Both the position numbers and the translations under genes were made by a program. From positions 1 to 8,880 of the forward strand of contig CAKTWE010000068.1 of assembly GCA_934630385.1 (NCBI GenBank): DNA of 8,880 nucleotides, read 5' to 3'. Numbering within the stretch: position 1 is the stretch's first letter; each line of letters opens with the position of its first letter. The notes under the pieces were generated by a model. That model worked only from the letters and a program-made list of their open reading frames with translations, had not been told where the DNA came from and searched no databases. The DNA is from an uncultured Collinsella sp. Its GTDB lineage: Bacteria > Actinomycetota > Coriobacteriia > Coriobacteriales > Coriobacteriaceae. Below are positions 1 to 6,029 of this stretch, one piece after another.

Positions 1-48
1 GCCAAAGCCGCAAAACAGTCCCTATTTCACCGCAACTTATTGAGAAGA

Positions 49-429
49 TCATTCCTCCCCGCCCGGCTTGCGACGGTTGGCCTTTTTAATGGCGTTGAAG
101 TGCTTGTCATTGAGCCTGCGCTGGCGAGAGCGCTGAGGCACCTTAGTCTTTACGCGTCGGCGCGGCGGACGGCCACGACGCTCAAGCTCTGCCCTCAGCT
201 TACGCAGACAGCTCGCACGATTCTGAAACTGACTACGGCTCTCGCGCGCCGTCACGGTAATTCCCGAAGGGATATGCTTCATGCGCACCGCCGAGTCCGT
301 CGTGTTGACGCCTTGTCCGCCCGGACCCGTCGCGCGAAACACCTGCACCTCGCAATCGCGCGCCAACTCCTCGGCCGACATCTCGGCATAGCGCGCATAC
401 TCGCGCCATCCCATCTTGTTCTCATCCAT
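49..429 (-). CDS. Release-factor-like ribosome rescue protein (GGQ domain only)
   Basis: A 126-residue protein made almost entirely of a class I peptide-chain release factor catalytic domain. The segment [15 protein letters not shown] (residues 35-49) carries the GGQ tripeptide that enters the peptidyl-transferase centre and triggers peptidyl-tRNA hydrolysis. The following HIPSGI and ESRSQFQNR motifs are typical of this domain. The codon-recognition domains of RF1/RF2 (usually about 360 residues) are absent. The C-terminus (about residues 85-122) is a basic Arg/Lys tail like the one ArfB/YaeJ inserts into the empty mRNA channel of stalled ribosomes. The likely role is therefore release of stalled ribosomes rather than normal termination; this is inferred from domain content. 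The ATG at 429 is chosen because a near-perfect Shine-Dalgarno (AGGGGAGGTG on the minus strand, 436-445) precedes it. An upstream in-frame ATG at 495 would lie beyond a terminator hairpin. The gene follows xpt in the same direction. Confidence 0.85.
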   Translation of the reverse strand: MDENKMGWREYARYAEMSAEELARDCEVQVFRATGPGGQGVNTTDSAVRMKHIPSGITVTARESRSQFQNRASCLRKLRAELERRGRPPRRRVKTKVPQRSRQRRLNDKHFNAIKKANRRKPGGEE

Positions 430-449
430 ATCAACACCTCCCCTCATAC

Positions 450-485
450 AAAAAATGTGACAAAGGGACAGCCCCTTTGTCACAT
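450..485 (-). terminator. Hairpin with T-tract after xpt; REP-like palindrome
   Basis: Two perfect 13-bp arms (plus-strand ATGTGACAAAGGG at 455-467 and CCCTTTGTCACAT at 473-485) enclose a 5-base loop. On the minus strand the stem is followed at once by six T (455-450, the first shared with the stem), the form of an intrinsic terminator for xpt, which ends at 513. The TGTGACAAAGGG palindrome also looks like a small dispersed repeat, but only one copy is present here. Confidence 0.75.
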
Positions 486-512
486 CGCATACCAATCGCT
501 TGTGTTGCGCGC

Positions 513-1091
513 TTAGGCGAAGGTAATCTCGCCGGTCTCGCAGTCCATATCTGCGATACGGGCCAGGCTCTCGACGCGGAAGCCGCGCTCGCGGAGCTTA
601 TCGCCACCGCCCTGGAAGCCCTTCTCCACCGCAATGCCAATACCGGACACCTCGGCACCCGCAGCCTCGCAGATCTTGATAAGACCCTCGAGCGCGCAGC
701 CGTTGGCCAGGAAGTCGTCGATAATCAGGACCTTGTCGCCCTCGGACAGGAAGCGCTTGCCAACGATGACCGGGTACTCCTTCTGCTTGGTAAAGGAGTA
801 GATGGTCGTGGCATACTGCTCGCCGTCGAGGTTGATGGACTGCGCCTTCTTGGCAAAGACAACCGGCACGCCGCCAAAATGCTGGGCCGCAATGCAAGCC
901 ATGCCAATGCCCGAAGCCTCGATCGTCAGGATCTTGTTGATCTCGACGCCCTCGAACAGACGGGCCCACTCGGCGCCCATGTGGTCGAACAACTCAACGT
1001 CGCACTGGTGGTTGAGGAAGGCATCAACCTTAAGGACGTTACCGGCCTTTACGATGCCGTCATGGCGAATACGATCCTCAAGCTCCTGCAT
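513..1091 (-). CDS. xpt: Xanthine phosphoribosyltransferase
   Basis: A 192-residue type I phosphoribosyltransferase, close in length and sequence to Bacillus subtilis Xpt (194 residues). It converts xanthine and PRPP to XMP and pyrophosphate in cytoplasmic purine salvage. The PRPP-binding loop is [11 protein letters not shown] at residues 121-131. The family N-terminal segment [11 protein letters not shown] (19-29) holds the Asn that contacts the purine. Other Xpt signatures are TIEASGI (56-62), VVFAKK (77-82) and IYSFTKQ (97-103); GIAVEKGFQ and RVESLARI follow towards the C-terminus. The ATG at 1091 has a Shine-Dalgarno AGAAGGGG (minus strand, 1099-1106) 7 bases upstream. No xanthine permease gene is adjacent, unlike in Bacillus, and the upstream region does not fold as a purine riboswitch by eye. 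The family call is firm; guanine or hypoxanthine specificity cannot be excluded from sequence alone. Confidence 0.94.
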   Translation of the reverse strand: MQELEDRIRHDGIVKAGNVLKVDAFLNHQCDVELFDHMGAEWARLFEGVEINKILTIEASGIGMACIAAQHFGGVPVVFAKKAQSINLDGEQYATTIYSFTKQKEYPVIVGKRFLSEGDKVLIIDDFLANGCALEGLIKICEAAGAEVSGIGIAVEKGFQGGGDKLRERGFRVESLARIADMDCETGEITFA

Positions 1092-1146
1092 GGCGCAACC
1101 CCTTCTCGCGGCAACGATACCGCGCGATTAATAAACGTTGTTCGAT

Positions 1147-1155
1147 AGTCTACCA
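1147..1155 (-). promoter_or_regulatory. Possible extended -10 element for xpt
   Basis: The minus strand reads TGGTAGACT, a TGn extension followed by TAGACT (4 of 6 matches to TATAAT), about 55 bases before the xpt start codon. No convincing -35 lies at the right distance, so this is a weak call. Confidence 0.25.
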
Positions 1156-1248
1156 CGGACCGACCCCCGCCCGCCCCACAAGCCGCATCGCACCACAAAC
1201 CAGTCTTTTTGGGACGGCGCGAATCGTGGCAGACGGCCTCCCAACGCG

Positions 1249-2553
1249 CTAATGGCGGGCGCGTATCTTCACCAAACGCACCATGGCAAGCGCAAAGCCC
1301 ACAGCGGCCACAGCCATCAACACATAGAACACCGAACGGAAACCAAACAAGAACACATCCGGACGGCCTGCAACAAAACTGGTCACGGCCTCGCCCATCG
1401 CCACGCTCATCTGCCCATACAGGATATGCGACGCCGCCGTAATGCCCACTGCCATACCCGCATAGCGCGCTAAGCTACCCAGACTGCCCGCAAAGCCGAG
1501 CGCTTCGCGCGGAGCCGAACCCATATACAGCGAGTTATTGGGGCTCTGGAAAATCGACGTGCCGCACGACATAAACGCGACACAGCACACGATCACAGGG
1601 ATGGAAGAGTGCTCGTCGAGCGTGCTTACCGCAAAGAGACCGCACACGTACACACCCAGGCCGACTGCCGTGGGGCCCTCGCAGCCAACACGGTCCGAAA
1701 CCGTACCCGAAAGCGGGCCGATAAAGGCATTCACCATCGGCAGCGCCAAAAAGAGCAATCCGGAAATGTCAGAACCAAAGCCGTGGGCGTCCTGAAAATA
1801 GAACGGCAGGATAAACTCGGATGCGCCAATGCCAACGAACACGATGAGCATGCAGGCAAGGTTGATGGTGAAGGCCGAATTTGCAAAGCAGCGACGTGCG
1901 GCCTCGATCAGGGACATGGGGCGCTCGCCGGCCTCCGGCTTAACATGCGGCAACGTGGAGAGCCCCACGATAAACGAGATGACGCCAATGGGCAGGTTGA
2001 TGAGGAAGATGCTCTCCCAGGGAAAGCTTGCCACCAGCATGCCGCCGAGCACGGGGCCGCACATCATGCCGAGGGCCACGAAGGTCGCAAGAATACCCAT
2101 GGCACGACCGCGCTCGCGCGCCGGAAACGACTCGGTGATGATACCCATGTTGTTAGCCATGGCCGCCGCGCAACCGACGCCCTGAACAATGCGTGCCAGG
2201 ATAAGAACCTCGAGCGAGGCCGAAAGGCCGCACAGCAGCGAACCGACCGTAAAGACGATGACGCCCAGCTGGAATACGCCCACCTTGCCGCGCACGTCGC
2301 CCAGACGGCCAAACGGCAACATAGCCACGCATGTCGCAAGCAGATACACCGAGCTCACCAGCTGAATGCGATCGAGGCCCACGCCCAGCTCCTTTTGCAT
2401 CACGGGCAGCGCCACGGTCACGACGGTCGAATCCAGACACACCATAAACGTCATGATGAGCACGGTAAACAGAATCGCCCATTTGTTCTTGCCATGGGTG
2501 TCGCCCTCTAGGGCAATGCGCTCGCGGCGCAGCTGCTCTGCAGTTTTTTCCAT
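1249..2553 (-). CDS. MFS multidrug-type efflux transporter
   Basis: A 434-residue inner-membrane protein of the major facilitator superfamily, resembling proton-coupled drug exporters (EmrB/QacA, DHA2-like). In TM1, LDSTVVTVALP (residues 40-50) is the usual acidic exporter motif. FGRLGDVRGK (81-90) is motif A in the TM2-TM3 loop. ARIVQGVGCAA (120-130) is motif B in TM4. GMMCGPVLGG (162-171) is the exporter motif C in TM5, and WESIFLINLPIG (179-190) is the DHA2-style TM6 signature. I count about twelve hydrophobic segments, fewer than the fourteen and about 500 residues usual for DHA2. The substrate cannot be told. The ATG at 2553 is preferred because AAAGGA ends 5 bases before it; the ATG at 2559 would overlap that site, and the longer frame to 2652 runs through a terminator hairpin. 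It follows the sulfhydrylase gene in the same direction, with no obvious functional link. Confidence 0.88.
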   Translation of the reverse strand: MEKTAEQLRRERIALEGDTHGKNKWAILFTVLIMTFMVCLDSTVVTVALPVMQKELGVGLDRIQLVSSVYLLATCVAMLPFGRLGDVRGKVGVFQLGVIVFTVGSLLCGLSASLEVLILARIVQGVGCAAAMANNMGIITESFPARERGRAMGILATFVALGMMCGPVLGGMLVASFPWESIFLINLPIGVISFIVGLSTLPHVKPEAGERPMSLIEAARRCFANSAFTINLACMLIVFVGIGASEFILPFYFQDAHGFGSDISGLLFLALPMVNAFIGPLSGTVSDRVGCEGPTAVGLGVYVCGLFAVSTLDEHSSIPVIVCCVAFMSCGTSIFQSPNNSLYMGSAPREALGFAGSLGSLARYAGMAVGITAASHILYGQMSVAMGEAVTSFVAGRPDVFLFGFRSVFYVLMAVAAVGFALAMVRLVKIRARH

Positions 2554-2579
2554 ATCCATCCTTTCGAGTGGTGCAACGC

Positions 2580-2626
2580 AAAAACGGGGCCCCAATCGCC
2601 TGCGAACAGTCGCGATTGGGGTCCCG
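2580..2626 (-). terminator. Strong intrinsic terminator / possible attenuator before the MFS gene
   Basis: Fifteen-base arms (plus 2585-2599 and 2612-2626, ending in CCCAATCGC and starting GCGATTGGG) pair with one G-T wobble around a 12-base loop. On the minus strand the stem is followed by five T (2584-2580). It terminates the sulfhydrylase transcript, whose stop is at 2695-2697. Only about 26 bases separate the T-tract from the MFS start codon, so any MFS promoter must lie upstream of the hairpin or the gene relies on read-through. Confidence 0.8.
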
Positions 2627-2694
2627 CCTACGGAATCGGAACGAAAGGTCACCGAAGCTTTCTGCTGGCATCGGCGACTTATGCGAACGCTAGC

Positions 2695-3978
2695 CTAGCA
2701 CTGCTCGAGCGCCTGCTCAAGGTCGGCAATCAAATCGGCCGTGTCCTCGAGGCCGCACGACAGGCGCACCATGTCGGCGGAGATGCCACAGGCGATGAGC
2801 TCCTCATCGTTCATCTGACGATGCGTGGCATTAGCGGGATGCAGGCAGCAAGTGCGGGCGTCGGCCACGTGCGTGGCGATCTGGGCGAGCTTGAGGCTCT
2901 TCATAAAGGTCTCGGCCGCCGCGCGACCACCGTTAAAGCCAAAGCTCACAACGCCGCAGGTACCGTTGGGCATGTACTTCTGAGCGATGTCATAGTACTT
3001 ATCGCCCTCCAGGCCCGGATAGCTCACGAAGCGTACCTTGGGATGACTCTGCAGGAACTTGGCAACGGCCAGGCCGTTCTCGCAATGACGCGGCATGCGC
3101 ACATGCAGACTCTCGAGCGAGCTGTTCAGGAAGAAGGCCGCCTGCGGGTTCTGCATGGGGCCGAGGTCACGCATGAGCTGAGCGGTTGCCTTGGTAATGA
3201 AGGCGCCCTCGCGACCGAACTTCTCGGCATAGGTCACGCCGTGGTAGCTCTCATCGGGCGTGGTAAGACCCGGGAACTTGTCCGCATGGGCCATCCAGTC
3301 AAACTGGCCGTGGTCGACGATCACGCCGCCCAGGTAGGCAGCATGTCCATCCATGTACTTGGTGGTGGAGTGCGTAACGATATCGGCGCCCCACTCAAAG
3401 GGACGGCACATCACGGGTGTTGGGAAGGTGTTGTCGACCATCAGCGGCACGCCGTGGTCATGTGCGGCCTTGGCAAAGCGCTCAATATCGAGCACGGCAA
3501 GGGCGGGGTTGGCAATCGTCTCGCCAAAGACAAGCTTGGTATTGGGCTCAAAGGCTGCCTCGAGCTCCTCATCGGTGCAGTCGGGGGCAACGAACGTGCA
3601 GGTCAAGCCCATGCGACCCATGGTGTGAGCCAGCAGGTTGTAGGTACCGCCGTAGATGGCAGAGCTTGCGACCACATGGTCGCCGGCACCGGCCACGTTA
3701 AAGATCGCGAGGAAGTTCGCGGCCATGCCCGAGCTCGTGAGCATCGCAGCGGTGCCGCCCTCCATCTCGCAGATCTTGGCGGCAACCAGATCACACGTGG
3801 GGTTCTGCAGACGGCTGTAGAAGTAGCCCGACTCCTCTAGGTCAAACAGCTTGCCCATGTGCTCGGACGTGTCGTACTTCCACGTGGTGGACTGGTAGAT
3901 GGGCACCTGGCGCGGCTCGGCATCTCCCGGGTGATAGCCGCCCTGAACACATGTAGTACCGATGGTCTGCTCGCTCAT
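2695..3978 (-). CDS. metY: O-acetylhomoserine sulfhydrylase-type PLP enzyme
   Basis: A 427-residue cytoplasmic enzyme of the Cys/Met-metabolism PLP family (fold type I). The likely reaction joins O-acetylhomoserine with sulfide to give homocysteine and acetate, the direct sulfhydrylation route to methionine. Visible active-site features are YSR at 54-56 (phosphate contacts from the partner subunit), SSGMAA (82-87), the stacking Tyr in AIYGG (107-111), VDNTF with Asp182 contacting the pyridine nitrogen, and STTKYMDGH with Lys207 as the Schiff-base lysine. MVRLSCGLE near the C-terminus supplies the carboxylate-binding Arg. The length fits the sulfhydrylases (about 425-435) better than cystathionine gamma-synthases or lyases (about 380-400). 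A methionine gamma-lyase role remains possible. The ATG at 3978 has GGGAG 6 bases upstream; a TTG at 3984 is an unlikely alternative. It is transcribed away from the Cys-rich protein gene at 4209. Confidence 0.87.
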   Translation of the reverse strand: MSEQTIGTTCVQGGYHPGDAEPRQVPIYQSTTWKYDTSEHMGKLFDLEESGYFYSRLQNPTCDLVAAKICEMEGGTAAMLTSSGMAANFLAIFNVAGAGDHVVASSAIYGGTYNLLAHTMGRMGLTCTFVAPDCTDEELEAAFEPNTKLVFGETIANPALAVLDIERFAKAAHDHGVPLMVDNTFPTPVMCRPFEWGADIVTHSTTKYMDGHAAYLGGVIVDHGQFDWMAHADKFPGLTTPDESYHGVTYAEKFGREGAFITKATAQLMRDLGPMQNPQAAFFLNSSLESLHVRMPRHCENGLAVAKFLQSHPKVRFVSYPGLEGDKYYDIAQKYMPNGTCGVVSFGFNGGRAAAETFMKSLKLAQIATHVADARTCCLHPANATHRQMNDEELIACGISADMVRLSCGLEDTADLIADLEQALEQC

Positions 3979-4017
3979 ATCCAACTCCCTTACTTGGGTT
4001 TTGTTTTTATTCGGTTC

Positions 4018-4046
4018 ACGATACCGCTACCCCGCAGCCCTCTCAA
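4018..4046 (-). promoter_or_regulatory. Candidate promoter of the sulfhydrylase gene
   Basis: On the minus strand TTGAGA (4046-4041, 5 of 6 matches to TTGACA) is separated by exactly 17 bases from TATCGT (4023-4018, 4 of 6 matches to TATAAT). The predicted start near 4011 leaves a leader of about 33 bases, too short for a SAM riboswitch or T-box. Confidence 0.45.
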
Positions 4047-4208
4047 CCCATCCCCAAGGTAGGTTATGGAACAGATCAATCGAGGGTATTTGCCGCAGAT
4101 CTTGGCATTTATTCGATAGATAAAAATGAGGCATGCATGAGGCTCTCGACGATTACATGCACCGGCAAGGGTACCATAGGCGGGTACACCGTGATCAAGG
4201 AGACAACG

Positions 4209-4655
4209 ATGAAGCAAATCGATACGGCCCAGCTCGACATCACCGCCTGCCAGGCTCAGGCTGCCGAATACCACGCCCGCGGCTTTAACTGCGCCCAGGC
4301 CGTCGCCTGCACACTCGCGCCCGCCGTCGGGCTCGACCCCCAGGTCGCCTTTACCCTCACCGAGGGCTTTGGCGCCGGCATGGGCGGCATGACCGAAACC
4401 TGCGGCGCCATCTCGGGTGCCGTGGCCATCATGGGCTTTGTAATGAGCGACGGCATGGAAAACCCCAAGACCAAGGGCCAGACCTACAAGCTGTCGCGCG
4501 AAATCGCCAAGCGTTTTAAAACGAAGAACACGACGACCATCTGTGGCACGCTCAAGGGCGTCGGATCGGATAAGGGTCCGCTCCGCAGCTGCCCCGGCTG
4601 TATCGACGATGCCGTCGAGATCGCCTGCGATGTGCTAAAACAGCTCGCTGAGTAA
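4209..4655 (+). CDS. C_GCAxxG_C_C family probable redox protein
   Basis: A 148-residue cysteine-rich protein of the family named for its conserved cysteines. Visible in order are GFNCAQAV (Cys28), a glycine-rich stretch GFGAGMGGM (53-61), TCGAISGA (Cys65, the central CGAxxG signature), ICGTLKG (Cys112), and CPGC (Cys128, Cys131) followed by a C-terminal helix. There is no signal peptide, so it is probably cytoplasmic. Members are common in anaerobes and are thought to be redox-active or metal-binding, but no precise reaction is established, and none should be assumed here. The ATG at 4209 is chosen because AAGGAG (4197-4202) sits 6 bases before it; the longer frame from 4137 has no such site. 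It is divergent from the sulfhydrylase gene and convergent with the yigZ-like gene. Confidence 0.85.
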   Translation: MKQIDTAQLDITACQAQAAEYHARGFNCAQAVACTLAPAVGLDPQVAFTLTEGFGAGMGGMTETCGAISGAVAIMGFVMSDGMENPKTKGQTYKLSREIAKRFKTKNTTTICGTLKGVGSDKGPLRSCPGCIDDAVEIACDVLKQLAE

Positions 4656-4668
4656 CCGGCAACAACAG

Positions 4669-4719
4669 AAAACGACGGCCGGCGCGCTTGGGATTCATCC
4701 AAAAGCACGCCGGCCGTCG
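4669..4719 (-). terminator. Terminator between convergent genes
   Basis: Arms of 17 bases (4673-4689 and 4703-4719, core GGCCGGC) pair with one mismatch around a 13-base loop. On the minus strand the stem is followed by a T-rich run (TTTTCTGTTGTT), so it is a good intrinsic terminator for the yigZ-like gene. On the plus strand there is no T-tract, but the same hairpin lies 17 bases after the stop of the Cys-rich protein gene and may also slow polymerase there. Confidence 0.75.
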
Positions 4720-4722
4720 CCG

Positions 4723-5358
4723 TTAGAACTCGGCAAATTCGGGAGCGCCGACCTCAATCTCCTCGCGCCCCGCCATAAGCTCGCGCATCTTAGCGCAAAA
4801 CGGCTCCTGCTCCCCCGCCTTAAACACCAAATGAAGTGTCACAGCATCCGCGTAATCGGTATCCGAAACCTTGGCGCCCGAATCCTGCGCCAAACGAAGC
4901 ACCTGTTCATACTGCGGATAGGCCACATGCACGTCAACCGGCACGACACTCGTCATCTCAACGATCCGCCCGGCCTCCTGAGCAGCGACCACCGCCGCCT
5001 GCGTCGCCGCGGTATAGGCGCGTACCAAGCCACCAGGCCCCAACAGCGTGCCGCCAAAATAACGCGTCACAACACAGCATACGTTTTTAAGTCCCGCACC
5101 GCGCAGCACCTCGAGCGTCGGCATACCACTCGTGCGGCTCGGCTCACCATCATCGCTCTGGCGCTCGCGTCCATCGACCAAAATCCACGCGGGAACATTG
5201 TGTCGAGCATCGTAATGACGCTTGCGGACCATCTCGATAAAGGCATTCGCCTCATCCTCAGACTCAATATGGACCAGCTGGGCAATAAACCGGCTCTTGC
5301 GGTCCACAAACTCGCCCGAAGCCTCAATATTCGATTGCAGAGTAAAATAGCTGTCCAA
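4723..5358 (-). CDS. yigZ: YigZ / IMPACT family protein (UPF0029)
   Basis: A 211-residue protein of the YigZ/IMPACT family, close to the usual length of about 205. The family signature is complete: KSRF (residues 21-24), DARHNVPAW (50-58), SDDGEPSRTSGMP (68-80), and RYFGGTLLGPGGLVRAY (99-115). The smaller C-terminal ferredoxin-like domain (about 135-211) resembles an elongation-factor G domain. The eukaryotic relative IMPACT acts in translational control through GCN1. The bacterial function is not established, though a link to translation or RNA binding is often suggested. The start is a TTG. Tandem TTG codons lie at 5361 and 5358; the second is preferred because GAGGGG then sits 5 bases upstream, against 2 for the first. 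There is no ATG near this position. The start overlaps the end of a hydrophobic open frame (5324-5524) on the same strand. Confidence 0.86.
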   Translation of the reverse strand: MDSYFTLQSNIEASGEFVDRKSRFIAQLVHIESEDEANAFIEMVRKRHYDARHNVPAWILVDGRERQSDDGEPSRTSGMPTLEVLRGAGLKNVCCVVTRYFGGTLLGPGGLVRAYTAATQAAVVAAQEAGRIVEMTSVVPVDVHVAYPQYEQVLRLAQDSGAKVSDTDYADAVTLHLVFKAGEQEPFCAKMRELMAGREEIEVGAPEFAEF

Positions 5359-5524
5359 CAAAGCCCCTCAACAGAATAAAGCGAGCAACAAACAGCCTCA
5401 ATAATACGGCAAAGCCCGTACCGATAACCCCGGTAAATAGAACGGCAACGCCGATGGCAGGCAAAGACAGCGAGACGTCAAGGATGACGACGCCAATGAT
5501 TTCGTAAACGAAAGCGAGAACCCA
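5324..5524 (-). pseudogene. Hydrophobic open frame without a start, perhaps a membrane-gene remnant
   Basis: The frame is open for 66 codons on the minus strand, from just after a TGA at 5527-5525 to a TGA at 5326-5324, overlapping the start of the yigZ-like gene by 35 bases. Its translation is strongly hydrophobic, with two possible membrane segments: FVYEIIGVVILDV near the start, and a longer stretch around GVAVLFTGVIGTGFAVLLRL ending in the basic-flanked LFVARFILL. There is no ATG or GTG; the first TTG is at 5464, which would leave only the second segment. The 5' end of the frame lies inside the left arm of the dispersed structured element (5513-5624). One reading is that the element replaced or cut off the front of a small membrane-protein gene. 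Chance hydrophobicity is the alternative, since GTT/GTC-rich DNA easily gives Val-rich peptides. Confidence 0.3.
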
Positions 5525-5624
5525 TCAGCGCGAGCAAGGTGCCTTGAAAGACGAGGGCATTGACCTTATGGTCATGCCCGAAGGATTGAAAGGCAGATTG
5601 CCGCGCTGACGGGTTCGCAGCGTC
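5513..5624. repeat. Dispersed structured element, copy 1 (long hairpin)
   Basis: This 112-base element shares its core (5530-5604) with 8637-8710 at all but a few positions. The fold reads outside in. A 15-bp outer stem (5518-5532 with 5602-5616) has one A-C opposition at 5524/5610. A bulged A5533 follows, then GCAA/TTGC, a GG/GA internal loop, TGCCTT/AAGGCA, a large GAAAG-containing internal loop, GGGCAT/ATGCCC, a bulged T5561, GACC/GGTC, and a TTAT loop. It begins after AGCGA and ends with GCAGCGTC, both shared with copy 2. On the minus strand the one imperfect outer pair becomes a G-U wobble. It lies 7 bases beyond the 3' end of rnpB in rnpB's direction of transcription. I do not recognise it as a named family. 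Confidence 0.85.
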
Positions 5625-5631
5625 AACAAAG

Positions 5632-5995
5632 TGCTGAGTGGGCTTGTAAGCCGGGTTCTGTCGTGAACGGTCATTTATCTTGTCTGCACGTTACCGTGCA
5701 GCTCCACGCACGCTACCCGAACGCGGACCGGGCCGGCCCATAGCGTTCCTATTCGCGCTTGCTCCGGATGGGGCTTGCCAAGCCGCCGTGTTACCACGAC
5801 GCTGGTGGTCTCTTACACCACCGTTTCAGCTTTTCCCTTTACGCCTTGCGGCGCAGGTGGGAGTCTTCTTTTCTGCGGCGCTTTCCGTCGGATCACTCCG
5901 CCCGGCCGTTAGCCGGCATCCCGCCCTCTGGAGCCCGGACTTTCCTCACGCGTGCTGCAAGCAGCACATCGCGCGACCGTCTGGCCCACTCAGCA
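5632..5995 (-). ncRNA. rnpB: RNase P RNA, bacterial type A
   Basis: This is the catalytic RNA of ribonuclease P, which with the RnpA protein removes 5' leaders from pre-tRNAs. On the minus strand the conserved 5' block GAGGAAAGTCCGGGCTCC lies at 5947-5930. The central conserved region, containing GCTGAAACGGTGG and GTAAGAG, lies at 5837-5807, with GGAGCAAG further downstream. The near-universal 3' block ACAGAACCCGGCTTA lies at 5661-5647, preceded by GATAAATGACCG. The ends pair as helix P1 (GCTGAGTGGGC at 5994-5984 with GCCCACTCAGC at 5643-5633, plus one more pair). The length of about 364 bases and the element order fit type A as seen in actinobacteria. The boundaries are set from P1 and could be off by a few bases. 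A processed or terminated 3' trailer probably leads into the structured element at 5513-5624. Confidence 0.96.
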
Positions 5996-6002
5996 GTGCA
6001 AG

Positions 6003-6029
6003 AGTGTAGCACACCGTTGCCGCAGGCAA
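6003..6029 (-). promoter_or_regulatory. Candidate rnpB promoter
   Basis: On the minus strand TGCTACACT gives an extended -10 (TACACT at 6008-6003, 4 of 6). TTGCCT (6029-6024) lies 15 bases upstream as a short-spaced -35. Transcription would start about 6-7 bases on, at the rnpB 5' end near 5996. The -35 is part of a palindrome, TTGCC-gca-GGCAA (6017-6029). A second candidate promoter lies upstream: TTGTAG (6082-6077), 17 bases, then TGG-TATATC (6059-6054). Confidence 0.5.

Noticed and set aside
1..48. Left-edge sequence downstream of the release-factor-like gene
   Set aside because: No frame, hairpin or terminator can be supported in the 48 bases available; the TTGCGGTGAAATAGGGAC stretch on the minus strand may be a repeat, but there is no second copy here.
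477..1148. Long plus-strand open frames opposite xpt, the MFS gene, the sulfhydrylase gene and rpsA
   Set aside because: They are antisense shadows produced by GC-rich codon usage; they lack ribosome-binding sites and family motifs, while the opposite strand encodes clear conserved proteins.
1133..1150. PurR-box-like sequence (CTATCGAACAACG) before xpt
   Set aside because: It matches only part of the Bacillus PurBox, has no second inverted box at the expected distance, and no purine-repressor gene is in view.
1092..1248. Purine riboswitch upstream of xpt
   Set aside because: The region between the MFS stop and xpt is GC-rich and shows no three-way junction core or conserved loop sequences of the purine aptamer, and no terminator precedes the gene.
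3979..4208. SAM riboswitch or T-box before the sulfhydrylase gene
   Set aside because: The best promoter leaves a leader of only about 33 bases, and no specifier, antiterminator or kink-turn features are visible.
5513..5624. CRISPR repeat or insertion-sequence end as the explanation for the repeated element
   Set aside because: There are only two copies about 3 kb apart with no spacers or array, no adjacent transposase, and the variable but paired stem is unlike an IS terminal repeat, whose sequence would be constant.
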